This document shows, in pieces, positions 1-8,670 of a stretch of 64,000 nucleotides of DNA. Every line of letters starts with the position of its first letter. Position 1 is the stretch's first letter. The stretch covers positions 62,001 to 126,000 of the forward strand of contig NZ_LT891959.1 of NCBI RefSeq assembly GCF_900186465.1, in the 5' to 3' direction. This stretch comes from Centipeda felix (GTDB lineage: Bacteria; Bacillota; Negativicutes; Selenomonadales; Selenomonadaceae). The translations under genes and the position numbers were made by a program. The notes beneath the pieces are model-generated. The model did no database searches, was not told the origin of the DNA, and saw only the letters and a program-made list of their open reading frames with translations.

Positions 1-2
1 GC

Positions 3-566
3 GGCCTAGGGGCAGACGTTATCATTACGGAAGTCGATCCAATCAAAGCAATTGAAGCCGTATTCGATGGATTCAGAGTCATGCCGATGGATGAGGCGGC
101 AAAGGTTGGCGATATCTTCTTAACACTGACAGGCAATAAAGACATTCTTAGAAAGCATCACTTTGATGTGATGAAGGATGGCGCGATGATGGCAAATTCA
201 GGTCATTTTGATGTTGAAATCAACATTCCGGAACTGACCGAAGCCTCTGTATCGAATGCTGTTGTGCGTGAAAATATCCGCGAATTTGTTCAGAAGGATG
301 GTCGACGCCTCTACCTCTTGGCAGAAGGGCGCCTGGTCAACCTCGCAGCAGGGGATGGACACCCGGCAGAGATCATGGATCTTTCCTTCGGCGTTCAATT
401 TTTCTCAGCCCTTCATTTGATTCGTCATGGACGGGAAATGGAAAAAGGCGTTCATCTCATGCCGGAGGAGATCAACGTGGAGATTGCAAATATCAAACTG
501 AAATCGCTTGGTATCGCAATCGATGAACTCAGTGCAGACCAGAAGAGCTATCTTGGCCTGGCATAA
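3..566 (+). CDS. ahcY: Adenosylhomocysteinase, C-terminal part (5' end outside window)
   Basis: The frame is open from the first bases of the window and stops at 566, so only the last 187 residues are seen. The family hydrolyses S-adenosylhomocysteine to adenosine and homocysteine in the cytoplasm, using bound NAD. The visible part holds the end of the NAD-binding domain (GLGADVIITEVDPIKA, then TLTGNKDIL) and the conserved C-terminal segments SGHFDVEI and SFGVQFFSALHLI. The gene lies 11 nt before mtaD, whose product deaminates the same metabolite, so the two probably form one operon for SAH removal. The tail ends SYLGLA, as in short bacterial forms. Confidence 0.95.
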   Translation, partial: GLGADVIITEVDPIKAIEAVFDGFRVMPMDEAAKVGDIFLTLTGNKDILRKHHFDVMKDGAMMANSGHFDVEINIPELTEASVSNAVVRENIREFVQKDGRRLYLLAEGRLVNLAAGDGHPAEIMDLSFGVQFFSALHLIRHGREMEKGVHLMPEEINVEIANIKLKSLGIAIDELSADQKSYLGLA

Positions 567-577
567 GGAGATATACC

Positions 578-1855
578 TTGAATACGCTGATTCAGAATGT
601 AACGGCACTTCTCCCGGATGGGACAACGGATGTTGTCAATATTGCCGTCGCCAACGATGAAATCTTTTCTGTCGGTGATGTTCCTGATGACTTCAGCGTA
701 CAGAAAGTGATCGATGGAACGAAACACTTTGCCGTTCCAGGATTTGTCAATGCCCATACACATGCTTCGATGACACTGCTCCGCAGTTACGCAGATGACA
801 TGAAGCTAATGGACTGGCTGCAGCAGATGATATGGCCAATAGAGGCGAAGCTTTGCTCAGATGATATATACTGGGGCGCGATGCTTGCTGCTGTCGAGAT
901 GATTCGCAGCGGAACAACGACGTTTGCCGATATGTATGGTCCGGATATGGAACGTGTTGCTGAAGTCGTTGAGATTTCCGGCTTGCGCGGCGTACTATCC
1001 AGAGGGCTCATCGGGCTTGCTCCCGATGCTGAGCAAAAACTCGATGAAAACGCGCATCTCTACGAAAATTTTCACGGCACAGCAGATGGACGCATCACGG
1101 TCATGTTTGGTCCTCATGCGCTTTATACATGTCCGCCGGACTATCTAAAAAAAGTTGCTGAAAAAGCACAGTCTCTCGGTGCTGAGGTTCACATCCACAT
1201 GTCAGAGACCATCGGAGAAGTTGAAGATTGCATGAAGAAATACGGGAAACGCCCGTTTGCCCATGTGGCTTCTACCGGTCTCTTTGAAAATGGAACACTG
1301 GCAGCACATTGTGTGCATTTGGATGATGAGGACATTGATATCATCAAAAAGTATCACATTCGTGTGGCACACAACCCGGGCAGCAATATGAAGCTGGCGA
1401 GTGGAACGGCACCTGTTCCACGGCTTCTAGTAGAGGGTGTCTGCGTTGCACTCGGCACAGATGGCGCATCCAGCAACAATAATCTGGATATGCTCGATGA
1501 GATCCAGCTGGCAGCGCTCCTTCATAAGGTAAATACATTAGATCCATTGGCTGTCCCGGCATTGACCGCCATAAAAATGGGGACGGAATATGGTGCTCAA
1601 GCACTCTCCCTTCCTCGCGTTGGAAAGCTTCAAAAGGGGTATAAAGCAGATATCGTGCTCTTCTCGATGCACGGTGCAGAGTGGACGCCATGTTATCATC
1701 CGGCTTCCCTTCTTGCCTATTCGGCAAAGTCCTCATCGATTGACACAGTGATGGTCAATGGCTCACTTCTGATGGAAAAGGGCGCTCTGACAACACTCGA
1801 TGAAGAGCGTATTCTCTATGAGGCGCAAAGGGTTGCAGATCGCCTGACAAAATAG
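578..1855 (+). CDS. mtaD: 5-methylthioadenosine / S-adenosylhomocysteine deaminase
   Basis: This 425-residue protein is an amidohydrolase-fold deaminase that converts methylthioadenosine or S-adenosylhomocysteine to the inosine form. The metal ligands are visible as NAHTH (His60, His62), EVHIHMSET, AAHCVHL and LGTDGASSNNNLDM. The start is TTG at 578, chosen because AAGGAG sits at 565-570, 7 nt upstream, and overlaps the ahcY stop region. It is coupled to ahcY and probably shares its promoter outside the window. Length is normal for MtaD. Substrate preference between MTA, SAH and adenosine cannot be decided from sequence. Confidence 0.93.
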   Translation: MNTLIQNVTALLPDGTTDVVNIAVANDEIFSVGDVPDDFSVQKVIDGTKHFAVPGFVNAHTHASMTLLRSYADDMKLMDWLQQMIWPIEAKLCSDDIYWGAMLAAVEMIRSGTTTFADMYGPDMERVAEVVEISGLRGVLSRGLIGLAPDAEQKLDENAHLYENFHGTADGRITVMFGPHALYTCPPDYLKKVAEKAQSLGAEVHIHMSETIGEVEDCMKKYGKRPFAHVASTGLFENGTLAAHCVHLDDEDIDIIKKYHIRVAHNPGSNMKLASGTAPVPRLLVEGVCVALGTDGASSNNNLDMLDEIQLAALLHKVNTLDPLAVPALTAIKMGTEYGAQALSLPRVGKLQKGYKADIVLFSMHGAEWTPCYHPASLLAYSAKSSSIDTVMVNGSLLMEKGALTTLDEERILYEAQRVADRLTK

Positions 1856-1885
1856 TATACTGTTTCCCAGATCAATGGGGTATGC

Positions 1886-1921
1886 ATTATGCCTCCGTTC
1901 TGTCAAGAACGGAGGCATAAT
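1886..1921 (+). terminator. Perfect hairpin after mtaD, no T-tract
   Basis: A perfect 16-bp stem (arms 1886-1901 and 1906-1921) with a 4-nt loop GTCA lies between mtaD and ftsK. Its right arm ends only 5 nt before the ATG at 1927. There is no run of T after it, so it is not a standard intrinsic terminator. It may terminate inefficiently, protect the mtaD 3' end, or lie in the ftsK leader. Confidence 0.55.
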
Positions 1922-1926
1922 ATGAT

Positions 1927-4554
1927 ATGGGGGGATTCTTTTTGAAAAAGAAAAGTTCTGGTCGGCGACCGTCTAAATCTGTTTCTGCAAAACGTGGAAA
2001 TACGACGACCAATGGATCAGGACGGAAATACGAACTCATCGGTCTTATCCTGCTTTCCTTCGCACTGATCTCCGGCATAGGGCTGCTCGGTCTTAACGTG
2101 GGGTTCGTTGGATTCTTTTTTGCTGATATATTTCGTTATCTATTTGGCTGGGGGGCATTCTTTGCCATCCTTATCGTTCTGCTGATCAGTACACAATATA
2201 TCACGCATCATCGTGGCGTACAGTACACCAAAAAGTTCTTCGGTGTGATCAGTTTATTCATCTCCCTTTTGGCAATATGGCATCATTTTGTCATTCCTGT
2301 GGGTGAAGAAATCCTTCCGCAAAGCCTTTCGGAAGGTGGTGGACTTCTTGGCGGTGGGGTTTTATTTGTGTTGCGCGCTCTCTTCGGCGTAGACGGTGCG
2401 GTCATTCTATTGGGTACATTCGTCGTCGGCTCGATACTCCTATCGACGACATGGTCGTTGGCATCCGGCTACATGAAAACGCGTGAACAGGCAAAGAAAA
2501 GTGCTCAGGCGGCGGGGGCTGCCCTTCATACGACACGTGAGACAATTGAAACAGTCGCAGAAAAATTTGAGCAGCGGACAACACAGATGGTCCATCAGAT
2601 GACCGACACGATGCCGTACAATCAGGAAAAAGACCCACTCTTTGTAGAGCAGCACAGTCAGATGGAGGATCCGAAATATCATCCAGATGACACCGAAGAA
2701 AAGATACAGGATAGCGTATCAGCGGATCTGGAAATACATACTCCTATCGCCGAGGAGGAATCTGTTCCTGTCGCTCCTCCCATAGAAAGCATGGTGGCAG
2801 AGAAGGAGATAAGTTCCGACGCCTATTTGACAACGCTGAAACAAGAAAACGAGAACACCCCCATTCAATTCTCCATACAAAAAAGCGAAGAGAATTTACC
2901 AGAGGAAATTCCATCTGTGCCGCACGAGCAGGTCATTGAGGTGCTAAGAATTGCGCCAGATGAAATCGAGGAAACAGACGATACGATATCCGACGCAGAG
3001 GAACAGGAAGCGTCAGACGAAGAGGAGCGACAGGACGATACTGAGACAGCTACGGCACTGCATTCTGAGCAGATTAGCTCCCCGGACGCTGAGACAGCAG
3101 GGCAAACAGCTTATATAATTCCTAAAGTCACACATATACTTTCTAAGCATGTGAAGAAAGAGAATGAGTCACTTGACCAAGAAATCGAAGAAAATGCACA
3201 TACCCTCCAACATACACTGGAGAGCTTTCATGTGAATGCAAAGGTGGTTAGTGCATGTCACGGTCCTGCTGTAACGCGTTATGATTTGGAACCTGCTCCC
3301 GGCGTGAAGGTTAGCAAAATCACGAATTTAGCTGAAGATATCGCTTTACAGCTTGCCACCACATCGGTTCGTATTGAACCAGTGCCGGGAAAAGCCGCCA
3401 TTGGTATTGAGATTCCTAACCGTATCCTGGAAAGTGTTCAGCTGCGTGATGTTTTGGAGAATCCTGCCTTCCAAGAGGCGCAGTCAAAGCTGACCGTTGG
3501 TCTTGGCATGGATATCAGTGGGCAGGCGATCTTTGCAGATATTGGGAAAATGCCTCATCTATTGGTCGCCGGGGCTACTGGTTCAGGTAAATCGGTATGC
3601 ATCAATACGCTGATTTCCAGTATTCTGTTCAAAGCTGCTCCGGATGAAGTTAAGTTCATCCTCATCGATCCGAAAATGGTCGAGCTTTCTAATTACAATG
3701 GAATCCCACACCTCATGGTTCCCGTTGTGACGGATCCTAAGAAGGCGTCGTCCGTACTGAACTGGGCCGTGCAGGAGATGGAGAAGCGATACGCTGTCTT
3801 TGCATCACACAGTGTGCGTGACATCAAGTCGTTCAATCGTCGTTATGTCGAAGAAAAGATGCCGCTCATCGTCATCGTGATTGATGAGTTGGCGGATCTT
3901 ATGATGGTATCCCCACGCGATGTGGAAGATTCCATTTGCAGAATCCTACAGAAAGCGCGTGCCGCTGGAATTCACATGATTCTAGCGACACAGCGGCCGT
4001 CCGTCAATGTCATTACGGGCATCATCAAGGCGAATCTTCCTTCTCGCATCTCGTTTGCAGTCTCCTCACAGGTCGACTCTCGTACGATTTTGGACCGCGG
4101 TGGCGCAGAAACCTTGCTTGGTAAGGGGGATATGCTCTTTTCTCCACAGGGAGCCCCGAAACCGATTCGTGTGCAGGGAGCGTTCATCAGTGACGAAGAA
4201 GTTGAAATGCTTCTGGACTACATCCGCGCACAAGGACAAGAGGTCAGTGAAAACGAAGAGCTCATTGATTTTATTGAGAATGACTCCAAAGAAGAAGATT
4301 CTTCCGAAGAGGATGAATTCCTCGTCAAGCAGGACAAACTGCTCCCAGATGCCGTAGAGCTAGTCATGTCCACGGGGCAGGCCTCATCATCCAGTATACA
4401 GAGGAGATTTCGTGTTGGGTACTCCAGAGCGGCACGACTGGTGGATACGATGGAGGAACTGCGTATCATTGGCCCGAGCGGGGGAGGGAATAAACCGAGA
4501 GAAATCCTCATGTCACAGGAACAGGCCATGGAATTGGTTAAAAGTCTGATGTAA
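1927..4554 (+). CDS. ftsK: DNA translocase FtsK/SpoIIIE
   Basis: The 875-residue product is a septal DNA translocase that pumps chromosome ends through the closing division site. The N-terminus has about four membrane segments (roughly residues 35-180). A long acidic linker follows, then the alpha/beta motor with Walker A GATGSGKSV near residue 550 and Walker B VIVIDELADLMM near 660. A C-terminal gamma winged-helix domain (SSSSIQRRFRVGYSRAARL) reads KOPS-type sites. The start could be ATG 1927 or TTG 1942. The G-run at 1929-1934 is a plausible ribosome site for TTG 1942, and the ATG at 1927 has no clear site, so the true N-terminus may be five residues shorter. Confidence 0.95.
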   Translation: MGGFFLKKKSSGRRPSKSVSAKRGNTTTNGSGRKYELIGLILLSFALISGIGLLGLNVGFVGFFFADIFRYLFGWGAFFAILIVLLISTQYITHHRGVQYTKKFFGVISLFISLLAIWHHFVIPVGEEILPQSLSEGGGLLGGGVLFVLRALFGVDGAVILLGTFVVGSILLSTTWSLASGYMKTREQAKKSAQAAGAALHTTRETIETVAEKFEQRTTQMVHQMTDTMPYNQEKDPLFVEQHSQMEDPKYHPDDTEEKIQDSVSADLEIHTPIAEEESVPVAPPIESMVAEKEISSDAYLTTLKQENENTPIQFSIQKSEENLPEEIPSVPHEQVIEVLRIAPDEIEETDDTISDAEEQEASDEEERQDDTETATALHSEQISSPDAETAGQTAYIIPKVTHILSKHVKKENESLDQEIEENAHTLQHTLESFHVNAKVVSACHGPAVTRYDLEPAPGVKVSKITNLAEDIALQLATTSVRIEPVPGKAAIGIEIPNRILESVQLRDVLENPAFQEAQSKLTVGLGMDISGQAIFADIGKMPHLLVAGATGSGKSVCINTLISSILFKAAPDEVKFILIDPKMVELSNYNGIPHLMVPVVTDPKKASSVLNWAVQEMEKRYAVFASHSVRDIKSFNRRYVEEKMPLIVIVIDELADLMMVSPRDVEDSICRILQKARAAGIHMILATQRPSVNVITGIIKANLPSRISFAVSSQVDSRTILDRGGAETLLGKGDMLFSPQGAPKPIRVQGAFISDEEVEMLLDYIRAQGQEVSENEELIDFIENDSKEEDSSEEDEFLVKQDKLLPDAVELVMSTGQASSSSIQRRFRVGYSRAARLVDTMEELRIIGPSGGGNKPREILMSQEQAMELVKSLM

Positions 4555-4574
4555 TATATTTTTCCGATGAAATG

Positions 4575-4583
4575 TGCTATACT
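4575..4583 (+). promoter_or_regulatory. Extended -10 promoter for alaS
   Basis: TGCTATACT at 4575-4583 matches an extended -10 (TGN-TATACT). No good -35 is seen at the usual distance. Transcription would start near 4590, which rules out the upstream ATG at 4572 and supports the later alaS start. Confidence 0.5.
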
Positions 4584-4616
4584 TACAAACGAATTGATGC
4601 TGGGAGGGCGATTGAA

Positions 4617-7244
4617 TTGAAATATATGACGGGAAAAGAACTGCGGGAAGCATATCTTAATTTTTTTGCAGAGAAAAAGGGGCATCTTCGTTTGCCAAGC
4701 TATTCTCTTGTCCCGGAGAATGATCCGACGTTGCTTTTGATCGGTGCCGGCATGGCCCCACTCAAGCCCTTTTTTACCGGTAAGGTAAAGCCGCCGCGTC
4801 ATCGCATCGTTACCTGTCAGCGCTGTGTGCGTACAGGAGATATCGAAAACGTCGGACGTACAGCGCGGCATCAGACATTTTTTGAGATGCTTGGAAACTT
4901 CTCCTTTGGAGACTATTTCAAGAAAGAAGCGATTCCTTGGGCATGGGAGTTTCTGACCGAAGTCATCGAACTGCCCAAAGAGAAGCTTTGGGTAACCATC
5001 TATCCAAACGATGACGAAGCACGACAGATTTGGTTGGAGCAGCCTGGTCTTTCCCCGGATCATATTGTCCCGTTGGAAGATAATTTCTGGGAGATCGGCC
5101 CGGGGCCATGTGGTCCTGATTCTGAGATATATATTGATCTCGGAGCGGAACGTGGCTGTGGCAGTCCGACCTGCAGTGTAGGATGCGATTGTGATCGATT
5201 CCTCGAAATCTGGAATCTCGTCTTTACGCAATATGACCGCACCGAGGATGGTGAGTATAACCTCCTTGCCCATAAAAACATCGATACAGGCTGCGGACTT
5301 GAGCGTCTTGCTTCTGTCGTACAAAATAAGAAGACGAATTTCGAGACAGATTTGCTCTATCCTGTTATCGAGTATGCTGCCAATGTATCTCAGACGGAGT
5401 ATGGCGCTGATCCACAAAAAGATATATCCCTCAAGGTCATCGCCGATCATGCGCGTTCTGTTGTCATTATGATCATGGACGGAATTCTGCCATCCAATGA
5501 GGGAAGAGGATATGTATTGCGCCGTACGATACGGCGTGCGATCCGTCATGGACGAATGTTGGGAATCACAAAGCCATTCCTGGACGGAGCGGTTGATGCT
5601 GTCATCGAAATTTTTGGTGATGTAAAAGACTTTAGCGAACTCGTATCGAAAGAGGAATACATTAAGCGTGTCATACGCATTGAAGAAGAACGGTTTGCTG
5701 CGACGCTCGTCCAGGGCATTGATCTCCTGAATGAAGAGATTGACTCGCTGAAAGCGAATGCACAGCAGATACTTCCCGGAGAAGTCGGATTCAAACTCTA
5801 TGATACCTATGGGTTTCCCCGTGAACTTACTGAGGAAATTCTTCATGAGAATGGCCTCAAGTTGGACGATGCTGGATTTGCGCAAGAGATGGAAAAACAG
5901 CGCAACCGGGCAAGAAGTGCACGGGCTGAGAACCAGGCTGTGGCTGTTCCGGATCTTTCCGGATTGGATACATCAGCCCTGACCGAAAATGCAGAGGTGC
6001 GCGAGGCCAACGTTGTCGCCATTTGGCGTGATGGGGCTCTGGTCGACATGCTGCATGATGGAGAAAGCGCCGGAATCATCCTGAGCACCACGCCGTTCCA
6101 CGCGGAGGGCGGCGGACAGGTGGGAGATGCTGGGCTTCTCCTCAGTGATGTCGGACGAATTGTTATCCGTAATACGAAAAGACTTCCTGATGGGACAGTT
6201 TATCATCTGGCGTATGTTGAGGAAGGTCAGATTCAGCGAGGAGAGACAGTTCAAATTCAGCTGGATGAGGTGCATAAGCTATCATCCGCACGTAATCATA
6301 CAGCAACACATCTTCTTCAGGCAGCACTTCAGAGAATTGTCGGAGATCATGTGCATCAGGCAGGGTCTTTGGTGACACCTGAGCGACTTCGCTTCGATTT
6401 TACGAACTTTGAACCTTTGACACAGCAGCAGGTGCAGGATATCGAGGATTTGGTCAACGAAGAAATTCTTAGCTCAATCGATCTCGATATTTCGACGATG
6501 CCAATTGCAGTGGCGAAAGAACGCGGTGCAATGGCTCTCTTTGGAGAGAAGTACGGTGATATTGTCCGTGTGGTTGAGGTTCCGAATTTCAGCATCGAGC
6601 TGTGTGGCGGTTCTCATGTATCCAACACAGGACAGATCGGTCTTTTTAAGATCATTGGCGAATCTGGTGTTGCTGCAGGCGTACGCCGTATCGAAGCAAT
6701 TACCGGCCGAGCAGCATATCAGTATGTGTCAGAAACGGATGTGCTGATCCGTACACTTTCTCAACGGCTGAAAGTAAAGGCGGGAGACCTGCCCACGCAA
6801 GTCGATAAACTGATCGACGAGAAGAAGAATATGCAGGAGCAGTTACGTGCGTTCGCAGACTCCCGCGATCAAGCAGACGCACAAAAACTGCTGTCAGATG
6901 TCCAGGAAATTGGAAAATTCCACGTCATTGTTGGAAAATTAAATGTGGATTCCATGGAGGAACTTCGCAATATTGCAGATCTCGCCTGTGAAAAGCTCAG
7001 TGCGGGCATTGTCGTTCTTGGTATGGCGGCCAACGATAAGGTGAATCTTGTCGTTAAGGCAGACCAAGATGCTGTAGCCTATGGTGCCCATGCCGGCAAC
7101 ATCATTAAGGCGGCTGCTAAAGCTGTTGGCGGCGGCGGTGGTGGACGCCCCGACATGGCACAGGCAGGGGGGAAAATACCGCAGAACTTGCCGCAGGCCT
7201 TTGACGAGGCAGTTCTTGTCATACGTCAGCAGGCAGGAAAATAA
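4617..7244 (+). CDS. alaS: Alanyl-tRNA synthetase
   Basis: This 875-residue cytoplasmic enzyme charges tRNA-Ala. It has the class II catalytic domain (N-terminal TGKELREAYLNFF, GAGMAPLKPFF, RFLEIWNLVF), the editing domain with zinc-binding NHTATHLL and CGGSHVSNTG, and the C-Ala domain ending in a glycine-rich GGGGGGRPDMAQAGG stretch. The start was set to TTG 4617 because GGGAGG at 4602-4607 is 9 nt upstream. The ATG at 4626 is too far from that site, and the ATG at 4572 precedes the probable transcription start. A strong terminator follows at 7261, so alaS is probably monocistronic. Confidence 0.96.
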   Translation: MKYMTGKELREAYLNFFAEKKGHLRLPSYSLVPENDPTLLLIGAGMAPLKPFFTGKVKPPRHRIVTCQRCVRTGDIENVGRTARHQTFFEMLGNFSFGDYFKKEAIPWAWEFLTEVIELPKEKLWVTIYPNDDEARQIWLEQPGLSPDHIVPLEDNFWEIGPGPCGPDSEIYIDLGAERGCGSPTCSVGCDCDRFLEIWNLVFTQYDRTEDGEYNLLAHKNIDTGCGLERLASVVQNKKTNFETDLLYPVIEYAANVSQTEYGADPQKDISLKVIADHARSVVIMIMDGILPSNEGRGYVLRRTIRRAIRHGRMLGITKPFLDGAVDAVIEIFGDVKDFSELVSKEEYIKRVIRIEEERFAATLVQGIDLLNEEIDSLKANAQQILPGEVGFKLYDTYGFPRELTEEILHENGLKLDDAGFAQEMEKQRNRARSARAENQAVAVPDLSGLDTSALTENAEVREANVVAIWRDGALVDMLHDGESAGIILSTTPFHAEGGGQVGDAGLLLSDVGRIVIRNTKRLPDGTVYHLAYVEEGQIQRGETVQIQLDEVHKLSSARNHTATHLLQAALQRIVGDHVHQAGSLVTPERLRFDFTNFEPLTQQQVQDIEDLVNEEILSSIDLDISTMPIAVAKERGAMALFGEKYGDIVRVVEVPNFSIELCGGSHVSNTGQIGLFKIIGESGVAAGVRRIEAITGRAAYQYVSETDVLIRTLSQRLKVKAGDLPTQVDKLIDEKKNMQEQLRAFADSRDQADAQKLLSDVQEIGKFHVIVGKLNVDSMEELRNIADLACEKLSAGIVVLGMAANDKVNLVVKADQDAVAYGAHAGNIIKAAAKAVGGGGGGRPDMAQAGGKIPQNLPQAFDEAVLVIRQQAGK

Positions 7245-7260
7245 TACAACCATGATGATC

Positions 7261-7290
7261 GGGCTGTCACGTGCTGACAGCCCTTTTTTT
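7261..7290 (+). terminator. Rho-independent terminator of alaS
   Basis: Stem GGGCTGTCA / TGACAGCCC (7261-7269, 7275-7283) with a 5-nt loop is followed by seven T (7284-7290). Confidence 0.92.
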
Positions 7291-7303
7291 AGAAGGCAGA
7301 GAC

Positions 7304-8260
7304 ATGGAACAGGATATAACACAAAAAATCAAGGGCAAAAGTATTCGTTATCTTATTGTATTTATCTGCATGATCCTTTTGGCCTCTGGCATATTGATTT
7401 ATGCAAAAAGTACGAGCAGTGGCTTTCATGTTTCTCAAGCGTATATTTCCTACGAAAAAAAATACCTGCAGTCTTCGGATCGCATGATGGTACAGGAACT
7501 CCATGTCAGCACCGGAGATCATGTAAAACAAGGAGATCTCCTAGTAACAGTACAAAAGACTTTTTCTGACGAGGACATCCAACGATTACAGCAGAGCGTG
7601 ACACTCGCTCAAAACAATGTTAACCAGCTTCGCGCTGGTGCAGCTGTTTCTGATCAGCCAGAGATTTCACCGATTTCCAACGAAGCTGTTGATGCTGCAC
7701 GTAGTAAAGTGGAACGTATGTCTGCGTTATATGAGATGGGGGCAGTCAGTGCAGCAAAAAAAGAGGAAGCGATTCGGGAGTATGAGGAAATACAGTCTTC
7801 CGTGCAAGAAAATAGGGGAACTTCATCGATAGCGTTCAACTCTGCTGCCCTAAAAGGAGCAGAAGATCAATTAAACCAGGCAGAAACACTGTTAAAAAAA
7901 GCAAAAGAACCATCTTCATCCACTGATATCTATGCAAAATGGGATGGCGTCGTTTCTCAATTATATGTTCAGAATGGAGATGTCCTCGAACCGGACAGCA
8001 ACATTATGGAAGTAGAATGCACGGATCGTATACGAATCGAAGCAGAAGTCTCCTCCGATACGGCAAAACAAATCTATCTCGGGCAAATCGTTACTTATTC
8101 ACTCGATGGAATAAAGAGGGAAGGTACGGTAGAAGATATCACCCCTGCAGATGATTCAGGAGAGGAAGATGTCCCTGTCTTAATTTCCGTCTCTATGCCG
8201 AACACGGATTGGTCTGATCTTCATCAGACGGATCAAATCGAATTATACTTTTCTTTGTAG
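7304..8260 (+). CDS. HlyD/MFP-type membrane fusion (adaptor) protein
   Basis: The 318-residue protein has one N-terminal membrane helix (about residues 14-34) and then a periplasmic adaptor. A split biotinyl-lipoyl-like domain is present (VQELHVSTGDHVKQGDLLVTV and WDGVVSQLYVQNGDVLEP) around a coiled coil at about residues 85-195, and a beta-barrel end follows. Such proteins link an inner-membrane exporter to the outer membrane or cell surface. No exporter gene is adjacent, so the partner is unknown. The start is ATG 7304 with AAGG at 7293-7296. An upstream in-frame GTG at 7271 lies inside the alaS terminator hairpin and is rejected. Confidence 0.85.
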   Translation: MEQDITQKIKGKSIRYLIVFICMILLASGILIYAKSTSSGFHVSQAYISYEKKYLQSSDRMMVQELHVSTGDHVKQGDLLVTVQKTFSDEDIQRLQQSVTLAQNNVNQLRAGAAVSDQPEISPISNEAVDAARSKVERMSALYEMGAVSAAKKEEAIREYEEIQSSVQENRGTSSIAFNSAALKGAEDQLNQAETLLKKAKEPSSSTDIYAKWDGVVSQLYVQNGDVLEPDSNIMEVECTDRIRIEAEVSSDTAKQIYLGQIVTYSLDGIKREGTVEDITPADDSGEEDVPVLISVSMPNTDWSDLHQTDQIELYFSL

Positions 8261-8302
8261 GGAATGTATGTTTTGTTCATTCTTTTCGTGAGCATGAATC
8301 TA

Positions 8303-8311
8303 TGCTATACT
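8303..8311 (+). promoter_or_regulatory. Extended -10 promoter of the yerC-hisZ group
   Basis: TGCTATACT at 8303-8311 is an extended -10, the same nine bases as before alaS. A weak TTTTCG lies 17 bp upstream. Transcription would start near 8318, ahead of the yerC start at 8344. Confidence 0.5.
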
Positions 8312-8343
8312 GTTGCTGAACATACTATGAAAGGAAACGGCAA

Positions 8344-8670
8344 ATGATAGATCAAAGACGAAAGGATCCTTCCACTGATCAGTTGTTTCGTGCGGTTCTC
8401 TCTCTGCAGACCGTTGATGAATGCTATCAATTTTTTGAAGATCTGTGCACCATTGGCGAACTTCGTGCCATGGCACAAAGACTTGATGTTGCCCGTATGT
8501 TATACGGGGGGAATACCTATGATGAGGTTGTTGCCCATACAGGTGCAAGCACGGCAACAATCAGTCGTGTGAAGCGCTGCCTAAATTACGGTGCAGATGG
8601 ATACACACTCGTTCTGAAGAATGGATGTCTTTCGGTGAATGCGGACGGAGGAGATACAGATGAATGCTAA
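8344..8670 (+). CDS. yerC: YerC/YecD-type TrpR-family DNA-binding protein
   Basis: The 108-residue protein is a small TrpR-fold helix-turn-helix protein. The motif is seen in LRAMAQRLDVARMLYGG and YDEVVAHTGASTATISRVKRC. A possible ribosome site AAAGGAAA lies 6 nt before ATG 8344. The gene overlaps hisZ by 11 nt, which suggests co-expression. By family analogy it is a regulator. Its position before hisZ suggests a role in histidine or purine/histidine control, but this is inference. Confidence 0.85.
   Translation: MIDQRRKDPSTDQLFRAVLSLQTVDECYQFFEDLCTIGELRAMAQRLDVARMLYGGNTYDEVVAHTGASTATISRVKRCLNYGADGYTLVLKNGCLSVNADGGDTDEC

Noticed and set aside
4218-5885. A 555-codon minus-strand frame
   Set aside because: It lies opposite the clear ftsK end and the alaS catalytic domain, has no family likeness, and is a mirror of their codon usage.
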